Source: Sphingopyxis sp. (lineage in GTDB: Bacteria; Pseudomonadota; Alphaproteobacteria; Sphingomonadales; Sphingomonadaceae). Taken from it: a DNA stretch of 56,943 nt. The position numbers and the translations under genes are program-made. Under the pieces are notes generated by a model. That model had not been told where the DNA came from. It did not search any database and worked only from the letters and a program-made list of their open reading frames with translations. Below are positions 26,322 to 34,293 of this stretch, piece by piece. Position 1 is the stretch's first letter. The number at the start of each line of letters is the position of its first letter. The stretch lies in NCBI GenBank assembly GCA_016793775.1, contig JAEULK010000069.1:1-56943 (forward strand), given 5' to 3'.

Positions 26322-27302
26322 GACCAGCACGGTCCGCCCGGCGCTCTTGCCCGCCGCCGCATCCGCCATCGCCGCGCGAAAATCGTCGAGCTTGTAGGTG
26401 CGCGCCACCGCCGGGCGCAGCTTGCCTTCACCCGCCAGCGCGAACACTTGATCGCGGTTGGCCTCGCTCTTCTCGGGCTCGAAAATCCCGAACTGCCGCA
26501 CGTCGACGCCGATCAGGCTGGCGCCCTTCAGCAGCGGCAGATTGGTCTTGAGCGCCGTCATCCCGCCCGGAAAGCCGATTACCAGATGCCGCCCGTTCCA
26601 TGCCAGCGAGCGGAAAGCCGGGTCGGTCGCGTCTCCACCGACGGAATCGAACACGACGTCGATACCCTTGCCGCCGTTAGCGGCCTTGACCGCCTCGCGC
26701 CAGTCCTCGCCGCGCGCATCGACCACCGCATCGGCGCCGCCCGCCGTCGCCAGCGCGCGCTTGGCCTCGTCGGATGCCGAACCGATCACTCGCGCGCCGA
26801 GCAGCTTGCCGATCTGCACCGCCGCATAACCCGTCGCGCCGCCCGCGCCGAGCACCAGCAAGGTCTCGCCGGCCTTGAGTTGCCCGCGATCGACGAGCGC
26901 ATGCCAGGCGGTCGCATAGCTTACCGGAAAGACTGCGGCTTCCTCGAACGACAGCGCCTCGGGCATCTTGCGCACCACCCGTGCTGGCAGGTTCACCGCC
27001 TCGGCGAACATGCCGCCCCAGCCGCTCGCGACGACCTCGTCGCCCACCGCCAGCCCGGTCACCTCGGCGCCGACCGCCGCGATCACCCCGGCGCATTCGC
27101 TGCCCGGAATGAAGGGCACCGGCGGCTTCACCTGATAGCCGCCGCCCGCGGTCAGCACGTCGACGAAGCTGATCCCTGCCGCCCTGATAGAAATCCTCAC
27201 TTGAGTGGGCGAGGGCGGACCCGGATCATGCTCGACGAGGATGTAGTTTTCGGGCGGACCCAGTTCGTCGGTACGAACGGCGCGGGGCAGGGGAGCGATC
27301 AT
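26313..27302 (-). CDS. Zinc-independent medium-chain reductase (quinone oxidoreductase family)
   Basis: This 329-residue protein has the GroES-like N-terminal half (PFIPGSECAGVIAAVGAEV) and the NADPH-binding half with GAGGATGYAAVQIGKLLGARVIG. No structural-zinc cysteine cluster is present, so it belongs to the quinone oxidoreductase/enoyl reductase-like group. Such enzymes reduce quinones or 2-enoyl-CoA double bonds. It is a single leftward gene, divergent from the flavoprotein at 27370, and the perfect palindrome 27342-27353 lies between. Its final codons come from the second copy of the 31-bp duplication. Confidence 0.83.
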   Translation of the reverse strand: MIAPLPRAVRTDELGPPENYILVEHDPGPPSPTQVRISIRAAGISFVDVLTAGGGYQVKPPVPFIPGSECAGVIAAVGAEVTGLAVGDEVVASGWGGMFAEAVNLPARVVRKMPEALSFEEAAVFPVSYATAWHALVDRGQLKAGETLLVLGAGGATGYAAVQIGKLLGARVIGSASDEAKRALATAGGADAVVDARGEDWREAVKAANGGKGIDVVFDSVGGDATDPAFRSLAWNGRHLVIGFPGGMTALKTNLPLLKGASLIGVDVRQFGIFEPEKSEANRDQVFALAGEGKLRPAVARTYKLDDFRAAMADAAAGKSAGRTVLVMD

Positions 27303-27341
27303 CGGACACCTCTTGTTTTTGCGAGCTTAGAAGTATAACCA

Positions 27342-27353
27342 AGTTATATAACT
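27342..27353. promoter_or_regulatory. 12-bp palindromic site (perfect)
   Basis: AGTTATATAACT, preceded by ATAACCA, so that three ATAAC/GTTAT half-sites are clustered here. It lies 39 bases from the reductase start (27302) and 16 bases from the flavoprotein start (27370), between divergent genes. Confidence 0.85.
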
Positions 27354-27369
27354 ATTGGAGGATGGGCAG

Positions 27370-28350
27370 ATGGGTTTCAAGACGCGGATCACGGAAATGC
27401 TGGGCATTGAGCATCCGATCGTTCAGGGTGGCATGCAGGCGGTGGGCACCGCCGACATGGCGAGCGCGGTGTCGAACGCCGGCGGCCTCGGTATCATCAC
27501 CGCGCTGACCCAGCCGAGCCCGCAGGCGCTGCGCGACGAAATAGAGCGTTGCCGCTCGCTGACCGACAAGCCGTTCGGCGTCAATCTGACGGTCTTCCCG
27601 ACGATCAACTCGCCCGATTACAACGCCTATGCCGACGCGGTGGTCGAAAGCGGCGTGAAGATCATGGAGACCGCCGGCACCCCAGCTGTGCGCGAGATCT
27701 GGGCGCGAGTGAAGCCGCACGGGGTGACGATCCTCCACAAATGTACCGCGGTGCGCCATGCGCTGTCGGCCGAGAAGGCAGGCTGCGACATCATCTCGAT
27801 CGACGGCTTCGAATGCGCGGGGCACCCGGGCGAGGACGATATCCCGGGGCTGATCCTGATCCCCGCCGCCGCCGACAAGGTCAAGATCCCGATGCTCGCG
27901 TCGGGCGGCTTCGGGGACGGGCGCGGACTGATCGCCGCACTCAGCCTCGGCGCCGAGGGCATCAACATGGGCACGCGCTTCTGCGCCACCAGGGAAGCGC
28001 CGGTCCACGACAATGTGAAGCAGGCCTATGTCGATAACGACGAGCGCGGCAGCTTCCTGATCTTCCGCAACTTCAAGAACACGGCGCGCGTCGGCAAGAG
28101 CCCGGTCAGCGAGGAAGTCGTCCGCCGTCTCGCCGAACCCGACGCCAAGTTCAGCGATGTGCAGGAACTGGTAGCCGGCACCGCGGGCCGCGAACTGCTC
28201 CAGACCGGCGACCTCAGCAAGGGCGTCTTCTGGGCGGGCATGGTCCAGGGGCTGATCCACGATATCCCGACCTGTCAGGAACTGATCGACCGGATCATTT
28301 CGGAGGCCGAAGCAATCCTCGACCAGCGGCTCGCGGGTTTCCGCACCTGA
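27370..28350 (+). CDS. Nitronate monooxygenase-like FMN protein
   Basis: This 326-residue TIM-barrel flavoprotein has HPIVQGGMQAVGTADMASAVSNAGGLG at the start, DGFECAGHPGE with the candidate catalytic histidine, and MLASGGFGDGRGLIAALSLGAEGINMGTRF as the FMN-binding end. It is only distantly similar to the one at 25350. Paralogues of this group occur widely in degradation clusters without a proven role in nitronate metabolism. A TTG at 27355 is in frame, but ATG 27370 has GGAGGA seven bases before it. Single rightward gene whose stop is one base from the SDR stop on the other strand. Confidence 0.8.
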   Translation: MGFKTRITEMLGIEHPIVQGGMQAVGTADMASAVSNAGGLGIITALTQPSPQALRDEIERCRSLTDKPFGVNLTVFPTINSPDYNAYADAVVESGVKIMETAGTPAVREIWARVKPHGVTILHKCTAVRHALSAEKAGCDIISIDGFECAGHPGEDDIPGLILIPAAADKVKIPMLASGGFGDGRGLIAALSLGAEGINMGTRFCATREAPVHDNVKQAYVDNDERGSFLIFRNFKNTARVGKSPVSEEVVRRLAEPDAKFSDVQELVAGTAGRELLQTGDLSKGVFWAGMVQGLIHDIPTCQELIDRIISEAEAILDQRLAGFRT

Positions 28351-28351
28351 G

Positions 28352-29098
28352 CTATTGCTGCCCGCCATCGACGCGCACCAGCGCCCCCGTCGTATAGGAC
28401 GACGCGGGGCTCGCGAGCATCAGCGCGGCGGTGACGATCTCTTCGGGACGCCCCGGGCGCCCGAGCGCGACGGGCTGGGTTTCGCGCTTCCTCGGGTCCC
28501 ACGCTTCGGCGATGTCGGTCAGGAACGGCCCCGGGCTGATCGTGTTCACGCGTACCTTGGGCGCATATTCGCGGCTCAGTGACACCGTCATCGCGTTGAG
28601 CGCCGCCTTCGCCGATCCATAGGGGATGACCATCGGCAGCGGCATCAGCGCACCGGTCGAGCTGATATTGATGATGCACCCGCCGTCGCCCTCGCTCATC
28701 CGGTGCGCCACCTGGCTCGCGAGCCGGAACGGTCCCTTGAAATTCAAGTTCAGCACCGAATCGAAGAGATTCTCGGGCATTTCGTGGCTGGGGCAGGCGG
28801 GCGACATGCCGGCGTTGTTGATCAATATATCGACGCGCCCGAACTTCGCATAAGCCGCCGCGATCAGGCCGTCGATCTCGTCCCAGCGCCCGCAATGCAC
28901 GCCATAGGCCATCGCCTTGCGCCCGAGCGCGCGGCATTCCTCGGCGACGGTCTCGCAATTTTCCAGCTTGCGGCTCGCGACGATCACGTCGGCGCCGCGT
29001 GTCGCGAGCGCCTTGACCATACGATAGCCCAGCCCGCGCGAGCCGCCGGTGACGAGCGCGACCTTGCCGGTGAAATCGAAAAGCGGATCGGGGGTCAT
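28352..29098 (-). CDS. SDR oxidoreductase
   Basis: This 248-residue classical SDR has TGGSRGLG, INNAG, the catalytic NISSTGA serine region and the YGSAK site, and ends in the canonical DGG. Arg/Lys pattern after the second strand (ASRKLENCE) suggests NADP(H), though this is not conclusive. It is the last gene of the MarR-APH-ACAD-hydrolase-SDR operon, one base after the hydrolase stop, and may oxidise a hydroxyl or reduce a ketone of the same substrate. Confidence 0.83.
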   Translation of the reverse strand: MTPDPLFDFTGKVALVTGGSRGLGYRMVKALATRGADVIVASRKLENCETVAEECRALGRKAMAYGVHCGRWDEIDGLIAAAYAKFGRVDILINNAGMSPACPSHEMPENLFDSVLNLNFKGPFRLASQVAHRMSEGDGGCIINISSTGALMPLPMVIPYGSAKAALNAMTVSLSREYAPKVRVNTISPGPFLTDIAEAWDPRKRETQPVALGRPGRPEEIVTAALMLASPASSYTTGALVRVDGGQQ

Positions 29099-29099
29099 G

Positions 29100-30059
29100 T
29101 CAGTCTCCTGTGGGGGCGGTCATCGCCGCCGCGGCGGCCATCAGCCCGGCGTTGCAGCGATCGGCGATCACGGCGCCGGGCACCGCGTTGAAGGCGTGGA
29201 TCGCGCCGGCATAGCTGTGTAGCTCGACGGGCACCCCCGCCGCGGTTAGCCGCCGCGCATAATCGAGATTCTCGTCGAAGAAGAGGTCGAGGCTGCCCGT
29301 CGCGATATAGGCCGGCGGCAGGTTGGAAAGGTCATCGTCGAGGCTCGGCGAGAACCAGCCTTTGCGATCATCGTCGGCGGCATAATCGCCCTGCAGCGCA
29401 CCCCAGCCGAAACGATTGCTCGCGCGCGTCCAGATGAACTCGCCGGTGGTCGGATTATTGTAGGGGCAGGCGTCGCTCCCCGTGCGATGGTCCAGCATCG
29501 GATAGGTCAGAAGCTGCCCCGCGATCGCCGGCCCGCCGAGGTCGCGCGCCATGATCGCCAGCGCCGCTGCCAGCCCGCCGCCCGCGCTCTCGCCCGCGAC
29601 GACGATCCGGCCTGCGTCGAAGCCGAGGGCGTCGGCCTGTCCCGCGAGCCAGACGAGCGCCGAATGACAATCCTCCTGCGGGGCGGGAAAAGGGTGTTCG
29701 GGTGCGAGCCGATATTCGACCGACGCGACCGGAACCTCCGCCGCCATGGCGAGCGTGGCCGGGCCGGTCTGGATCTGGCTTGCCGACCCCATGACCATGC
29801 CGCCGCCATGGATGTGCAGGATCGCACCGCCGCCGGGCTTCGTTGCCAGTGGGCGATAGAGATAGACGGCGATGTCCGGCCCACCATGCGCCGACGGTAC
29901 CGTCACCACCTCGGGCAGGATCGCCGGCGCGGGCATGAAGGCATAGACCGTGCCCGCCTTTTCCCGGACCTCGGCGATCGGCGTTCCGGCGAGGTCGACC
30001 GGCGGGAACATGTCGAGCAGCGGCGCGATCTCGCGATCGACGAGGGGGCGAGTGGTCAT
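29100..30059 (-). CDS. Alpha/beta hydrolase, hormone-sensitive-lipase family
   Basis: This 319-residue hydrolase has the HGGG oxyanion motif (LHIHGGGMVMGS), the nucleophile elbow GESAGG, and late DLFFDENLDYARRL and HAFN segments that supply the acid and histidine. HSL-type (family IV) esterases cleave short-chain or lactone-like esters. An upstream in-frame codon exists at 30155, but ATG 30059 after GGAGAG gives the normal N-terminus. It is the fourth gene of the MarR-headed operon. An ester or lactone in the pathway is implied but not known. Confidence 0.84.
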   Translation of the reverse strand: MTTRPLVDREIAPLLDMFPPVDLAGTPIAEVREKAGTVYAFMPAPAILPEVVTVPSAHGGPDIAVYLYRPLATKPGGGAILHIHGGGMVMGSASQIQTGPATLAMAAEVPVASVEYRLAPEHPFPAPQEDCHSALVWLAGQADALGFDAGRIVVAGESAGGGLAAALAIMARDLGGPAIAGQLLTYPMLDHRTGSDACPYNNPTTGEFIWTRASNRFGWGALQGDYAADDDRKGWFSPSLDDDLSNLPPAYIATGSLDLFFDENLDYARRLTAAGVPVELHSYAGAIHAFNAVPGAVIADRCNAGLMAAAAAMTAPTGD

Positions 30060-30075
30060 GGCAATCTCTCTCCGT

Positions 30076-31353
30076 TCAGCCCTGCCGCGCCCGGATCGCC
30101 TCCAGCCAGGTCGGGATATGCTCGCTTGGGAACAGCCCCGGCGCGGGCGTCGCATTCTTCAGATAGGCTTTGGCGACCTGCACCTTGTGCACTTCGGTCG
30201 GGCCATCGACCAGCGCAATCGCGGGCAGTCCCATCCACATATCGGCGAGCGGCGTTTCGAGCGTGACGCCCAGGCTGCCATGGAGCTGGATCGCGCGCTG
30301 GACGATGTCGTGATAGACCTTCGCCATCTGGACCTTGCACATCGCGATATGCGTGCGCGCCGCGCCATGCGGCTCGTTGTCGATGATCCATGCGGTCTTG
30401 AGCACGAGCAGGCGGAATTGCTCGAGCTCGATGATCGAATCGGCGATCGCGCCCTGCACGAACTGATGCTCGCTGAGTTGCTTGCCCTGCGTGCGCCGCG
30501 ACACCGCGCGTTCGAGCATCATGTCGATCGCGCGCTGGCATTTGCCGACGGTTCGCATCGCATGGTGGACGCGCCCGCCGCCAAGCCGCGCCTGCGCGAC
30601 CTTGAACCCTTCGCCGGGTCCACCAAGCATCGCATCGAGCGGCACCCGCACCTTGTTATAGCGGATATAGGCGTGGGTGCCGTCGTCCTCGCCGCGGCTG
30701 TCGCCCATCGTCTGCGAATGGCGGATGAATTCGACCCCCGGGGTGTCGGTCGGCACGATCAGCATCGACATCCGGTTATAGGGCGGGTTGTCGGGATTGG
30801 TGACGACCATGACGATCAGGAAGGCGGCGTAGCGCGCGTTCGAGGAGAACCATTTCTCGCCCTCGATCACCCATTCATCGCCATCCTGATACGCGCGGCA
30901 CGCGAATTCCTTGGGGTCGGCGCCGGCCTGCGGCTCGGTCATCGAAAAGGTCGACACGATCGTGCCGTCCATCAGCGGCCCAAGGTAGCGCGCCTTCTGT
31001 TCGTCGGTGCCGAACATCGCGAGGATTTCGGCGTTGCCGGTGTCGGGTGCTGCGGTGCCGAAGACGGTCGGCGCCCAATAGCTGCGCCCGAGAATCTCGT
31101 TCATCAGCGCGAGGGTCAGCTGGCCATGGCCCGGCCCGCCGAGCTCGGCACCCAGATGGCACGCCCAAAGCCCCTGCGCCTTCACCTGCTCCTGCAACGG
31201 CGCCATATGGGCGCGCGATTCCGCGTTCGCGACATCATAGGGCGCGCCATGACCGGGAAAGAGCAGGTCCATCGGCTCGCACTCCTCGCGGACGAACTTC
31301 GCCATCCAGTCGAGCTTCGCCTGCAATTCGGGTTCGATGCGGAAATCGATCAT
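30076..31353 (-). CDS. Acyl-CoA dehydrogenase, ACAD10/11-like
   Basis: This 425-residue ACAD differs from the paired ones: it has FSMTEPQAGADPKEF instead of SEPxxGSD, and HGSLGVTLETPLADMW and PAIALVDGPTEVHKVQVAKAYLK near the end, as in ACAD10/ACAD11. In animals the ACAD10/11 dehydrogenase domain is fused to an aminoglycoside-phosphotransferase-like kinase, and the two act in turn on 4-hydroxyacyl-CoA. Here the kinase is the adjacent upstream gene (20-base gap). The pair is also reminiscent of LvaA/LvaC of levulinate degradation. It would eliminate phosphate from a 4-phosphoacyl-CoA if the analogy holds. Confidence 0.83.
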   Translation of the reverse strand: MIDFRIEPELQAKLDWMAKFVREECEPMDLLFPGHGAPYDVANAESRAHMAPLQEQVKAQGLWACHLGAELGGPGHGQLTLALMNEILGRSYWAPTVFGTAAPDTGNAEILAMFGTDEQKARYLGPLMDGTIVSTFSMTEPQAGADPKEFACRAYQDGDEWVIEGEKWFSSNARYAAFLIVMVVTNPDNPPYNRMSMLIVPTDTPGVEFIRHSQTMGDSRGEDDGTHAYIRYNKVRVPLDAMLGGPGEGFKVAQARLGGGRVHHAMRTVGKCQRAIDMMLERAVSRRTQGKQLSEHQFVQGAIADSIIELEQFRLLVLKTAWIIDNEPHGAARTHIAMCKVQMAKVYHDIVQRAIQLHGSLGVTLETPLADMWMGLPAIALVDGPTEVHKVQVAKAYLKNATPAPGLFPSEHIPTWLEAIRARQG

Positions 31354-31373
31354 GGGGGTTCCTTATGCAGGGA

Positions 31374-32441
31374 TCAGCCGATGAGGCGGATGAGTTTTTC
31401 GGCCTCGGCGAAATTGCCGCGCACCAGCCGGTCGAAAAAGCGCCCGGTCTCGGCGCTGAGGATGCCCTTGGCCGCCTGCGCGACCTTATATTCGAGGATG
31501 CAGCCGCCCTTGAACATCGCGAGGATCAGATAATAGTCGAAGCTCGCCATGTCGCGGCCGGTGCCTGCGGCATAATGCGCCATCAGCGCCTGCCGCGTCG
31601 GCCAGTCCATCACATTGTAGAGCGACTTTTCGGGGATGTGGCCGGGGAAACGCGCGTCGCGGATGCCGTTGCAGAACCACGCGAGGTCGAGCATCGGGTC
31701 GGCGATCGTCGATAGCTCCCAGTCGATCAGCGCGGTGAGGCGGCACGGCGGGTCGAACGCGAAGAGCGCATTGGGCGTGCCGACATCGCCATGGATGATG
31801 CCGGGGCGGAAATCGGCGGGCCGGTTCGCGCGCAGCCAGTCGCGTGCCAGCGCATAGCCGGGCAACTCGCGCCATTCGAAATCATAAAGCTGCTTGTAGC
31901 TTTTGATCTGGCCTTCCCAGCGATCGACCTGGCGCTCTAGGAAGTTGTCGGGCCGCCCGAAATCCTTGAGACCGACCGCCTTGTAATCGACATTGGCGAG
32001 CGCGATCAGCCCGTCGACCATCGCGAAAGGCACCTCGCGGGCGTGCGGCGGTTTGTCGAAGGGCGGGCGGTCGTGGATCCTGCCGTCGGTCAGGTCGGCG
32101 GGCCAGCCGGTGACCAGATCCATGACATAAAAGGGCGCGCCGATGACGTCGGCGTCGGCGCAGCTGCCGTGGCAGACAGGGTGGGGAACAGACGTGCCAT
32201 TCAAGGCGGTGAGCACCCGCGCTTCGCGTAGCACGCTCTTTTCGCTGCCAGGCGGCGGCACGGCAGGCGGACGGCGCAGGATGAGCGTTTCGCCACCGCG
32301 ATTGAGCGACAGGATGACGTTCGACGTTCCGCCATGGATTTTCGCGATCTCGAGTGGCCCGTCGCCGAGCGCCGGGATATGGGCGTCGAGCCACGCCGCT
32401 AGCCGTTCACGGTTCGCCAGCGCCGCCAGTTCGTCGCTCAT
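31374..32441 (-). CDS. APH-family kinase (ACAD10/11 or LvaA-like)
   Basis: This 355-residue protein has the phosphotransferase catalytic loop HGDVGTPN (His217, Asp219, Asn224) and the metal-binding IDWE (Asp240), plus the N-terminal lobe GGTSNVILSL and LRREA-like LREARVLTAL. The family covers aminoglycoside kinases, the kinase half of ACAD10/11 and LvaA, which phosphorylates 4-hydroxyvaleryl-CoA. Adjacency to an ACAD10/11-like protein supports the last two roles, not drug resistance. The start at 32441 overlaps the MarR stop (ATGA), although the frame is open further upstream. Confidence 0.84.
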   Translation of the reverse strand: MSDELAALANRERLAAWLDAHIPALGDGPLEIAKIHGGTSNVILSLNRGGETLILRRPPAVPPPGSEKSVLREARVLTALNGTSVPHPVCHGSCADADVIGAPFYVMDLVTGWPADLTDGRIHDRPPFDKPPHAREVPFAMVDGLIALANVDYKAVGLKDFGRPDNFLERQVDRWEGQIKSYKQLYDFEWRELPGYALARDWLRANRPADFRPGIIHGDVGTPNALFAFDPPCRLTALIDWELSTIADPMLDLAWFCNGIRDARFPGHIPEKSLYNVMDWPTRQALMAHYAAGTGRDMASFDYYLILAMFKGGCILEYKVAQAAKGILSAETGRFFDRLVRGNFAEAEKLIRLIG

Positions 32442-32896
32442 CCCTCGCGCTCCCGCAGATGGGCTTCGATCTCGGTGCGGATCGCGTGCATCCGCGCCGC
32501 CGCGTCGGCAAAGGTCGCGGCGTCGATCCGCGCCATCACCGCGCGCGTCACCGCCTGCGCGCGGGCGTGATCGGCGGCCTTCAGCGCGCGTCCGGCTTCG
32601 GTCGCGACCAGCAGCGAGGCGCGCTTGTGGTCGGGGTTGTCGGCGAAGGTGACCAGGTCCATTTCGGCCAGCCGGTTTGCGGCGCGCTGCATCACCTGTC
32701 GCGGGTGCCCCAGGCTGCGACCGATCTGCGCGACCGTCGGCGGCGTCGCGGCGTTGACCACCGCGGTCAGCACCATCAGCTCCATCTCGGGCAGCCCGCT
32801 CATCGCGCGCGTCTCGGCGAACAGCACGCGCATCCGGCCACGCAGCCGCGCGACCTCGTCGGCGAATCGTTCGAAATCGGGGAAGCGCTCGGACAT
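32438..32896 (-). CDS. MarR-family transcriptional regulator
   Basis: This 152-residue protein has the MarR winged-helix layout: LPEMELMVLTAVVNAATPPTVAQIGRSLGHPRQVMQRAANRLAEMDLVTFADNPDHKRASLLVATEAGRAL, with the recognition helix around GHPRQVMQRAANRL and the wing around DNPDHKRAS, followed by a helical dimerisation tail. It heads the operon with APH kinase, ACAD, hydrolase and SDR, so it probably senses an acyl-CoA or acid of that branch. Inverted repeats directly upstream (32907-32931) suggest self-regulation. The ribosome-binding site is weak. Confidence 0.86.
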   Translation of the reverse strand: MSERFPDFERFADEVARLRGRMRVLFAETRAMSGLPEMELMVLTAVVNAATPPTVAQIGRSLGHPRQVMQRAANRLAEMDLVTFADNPDHKRASLLVATEAGRALKAADHARAQAVTRAVMARIDAATFADAAARMHAIRTEIEAHLREREG

Positions 32897-32906
32897 GGCA
32901 CTCAGA

Positions 32907-32931
32907 TGTCAAATTGACACCATAGTGTCAA
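32907..32931. promoter_or_regulatory. Overlapping inverted repeats upstream of MarR gene, probable operator
   Basis: TGTCAAATTGACA (32907-32919) is a perfect inverted repeat around A. It overlaps TTGACACCATAGTGTCAA (32914-32931), a perfect 7-bp inverted repeat around CATA. Three TTGACA-type half-sites are thus spaced within 25 bases, 11 bases from the MarR start. Confidence 0.72.
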
Positions 32932-32937
32932 TATCGA

Positions 32938-33360
32938 TCAGCGCGAGGTCATCCGCTCGAACAGCGATCCCTCGGCCTGCCAGTCGATCCGCACCCTCCG
33001 GTGCGCAAAGCGCCAGCCGTCCCCTGCGCGCACAAGCCGGTCGTCATAGGTGCCGCTATGATCGGGCCCGAAATTGCTGTGCACGGTAAAATAGCTGCGC
33101 GCGGTCGCATCATCGCCCTCGACCGCGATCAGCGGGTTGGTGATATGGTGGCGGATGAAGGTCAGTCGCGTATCGCGCGTCCCCGACGACAGCGCCTCCT
33201 CGATCGCGGCCGGCCCCTGCGGCGCCTTGCCCAGATATTCGAGCACGCCGTCGTCGGCGAAACAGGCGGTCATGTCGCCCAGCCGCCCGCGGTCGCCATT
33301 ATAGGTGTAACGCGCGAGTAGGTCGCGGATCGCGTCGCGGTCGCTAGCGAGGTCAGCCAT
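32938..33360 (-). CDS. SnoaL-like NTF2-superfamily protein
   Basis: This 140-residue protein has the SnoaL/ring-hydroxylating-dioxygenase-beta-like fold: DRDAIRDLLARYTYNGDRGRLGDMTACFADDGVLEYLGK at the front and the RDTRLTFIRHHITNP and YDDRLVRAGDGWRFAHRRVRIDW strands later. It has no signal peptide. Proteins like this include SnoaL cyclases, ketosteroid isomerase-like enzymes and binding proteins. Arg, His and Asp residues in the pocket are compatible with an isomerase or dehydratase, but no function is proven. Its start overlaps the SMP-30 stop by eight bases. Confidence 0.75.
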   Translation of the reverse strand: MADLASDRDAIRDLLARYTYNGDRGRLGDMTACFADDGVLEYLGKAPQGPAAIEEALSSGTRDTRLTFIRHHITNPLIAVEGDDATARSYFTVHSNFGPDHSGTYDDRLVRAGDGWRFAHRRVRIDWQAEGSLFERMTSR

Positions 33361-34213
33361 TGTAATGCAGCTCCAGCCCCGGCTCGTCCCAGCGGATTTT
33401 CGCGAGCCGCCCCGTCTGCGACAGGGTGACATAGGCATCGCGGCGATCACCGCCGCCGAAGGCGATGTTGGTGACATAGGGCTCGCCGGCGATGTCGTGC
33501 TTGCTCACCCCGCCATCCGGCGTGATCGTCGTGATCCCGCCGTCGTATAGCGTGGCAACGCAGATATTCCCCGCCGCGGTCACCGCGAGGCTGTCGAAAC
33601 CCACGGGCCCCGGCGCCGTCGCGATCCAGGTCGGGCGCTGGGCCTCGACCTTGCGATCATAGCGCCACAGCCGCGCCTGATGCGTGTCGGCGACATAGAC
33701 ATATGTGCCGTCGGGCGACAATCCGACGCCGTTATACGACATCGCATGGCGGTTGATCGCGGCGACCGATGACCCGTCGGCCAGCGCGCTGAACAACCCG
33801 CTCGCGGTGCGGATGCCGTCGTGGCTCTTGCCGAGGTCCGTGAACCACAGCCGCCCTTCGGCATCGAAGACGATGTCGTTCGGCGCCTCGAGCGCGATGC
33901 CGTCGCAGCGATCGTAGAGCCGCTCGAACCGGCCCGTCGCCAGGTCGACGCGCTCGACGCGCCCCTCGTGCCCCGGCCCGCGCGCGTTCTGGAATTTGAC
34001 GAGGTCGAGGCCGCCATTGTTGCACACATAGAGCGCGCCGTCGGGGCCGATCGCGGCGCCGTTGGGCCCGCCGCCGATCTCGCAGACCGTCTCGGTCCGG
34101 CCGTTCCAGCAGCGGGTGACCCGCCCGCCGGCAAGCTCGACGACGATCACCGACCCGTCGGCCAACACCACCGGCCCCTCGGGAAAGGCGAGGCCTTCCG
34201 CGACGATCTCCAT
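33353..34213 (-). CDS. SMP-30/gluconolactonase family lactonase
   Basis: This 286-residue six-bladed propeller protein has the metal-ligand positions of SMP-30: Glu in FPEGPVV, Asn in EAPNDIVFD, Asn in SYNGVGLSPDG and Asp in GFDSLAV. The family contains gluconolactonases and other calcium- or zinc-dependent lactonases. A lactone formed by, for example, Baeyer-Villiger-type oxidation or spontaneous cyclisation of a hydroxy acid would be a fitting substrate, which agrees with the hydrolase and hydroxyacyl kinase downstream. It is the first gene of a leftward transcript, with a degenerate palindrome 20 bases upstream. Confidence 0.83.
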   Translation of the reverse strand: MEIVAEGLAFPEGPVVLADGSVIVVELAGGRVTRCWNGRTETVCEIGGGPNGAAIGPDGALYVCNNGGLDLVKFQNARGPGHEGRVERVDLATGRFERLYDRCDGIALEAPNDIVFDAEGRLWFTDLGKSHDGIRTASGLFSALADGSSVAAINRHAMSYNGVGLSPDGTYVYVADTHQARLWRYDRKVEAQRPTWIATAPGPVGFDSLAVTAAGNICVATLYDGGITTITPDGGVSKHDIAGEPYVTNIAFGGGDRRDAYVTLSQTGRLAKIRWDEPGLELHYNG

Positions 34214-34233
34214 ACACCTCTCCTGTATAACCT

Positions 34234-34245
34234 AGTTATGTATGT
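34234..34245. promoter_or_regulatory. 12-bp palindromic site (degenerate)
   Basis: AGTTATGTATGT keeps eight of twelve positions of AGTTATATAACT and is preceded by ATAACCT, giving ATAAC and GTTAT half-sites around CTA. It lies between divergent SMP-30 (34213, 20 bases) and SDR (34294, 48 bases) genes. Weaker than the other copies. Confidence 0.5.
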
Positions 34246-34293
34246 CTTGACACGCGCCGGCTCGGGGCGCAACCCTGTGCATAGGGAGAGACG

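Noticed and set aside
31374-32441. Aminoglycoside resistance gene
   Set aside because: The protein has the APH fold, but its partner is an ACAD10/11-like dehydrogenase in a catabolic operon with a MarR regulator, so resistance is not the likely function.
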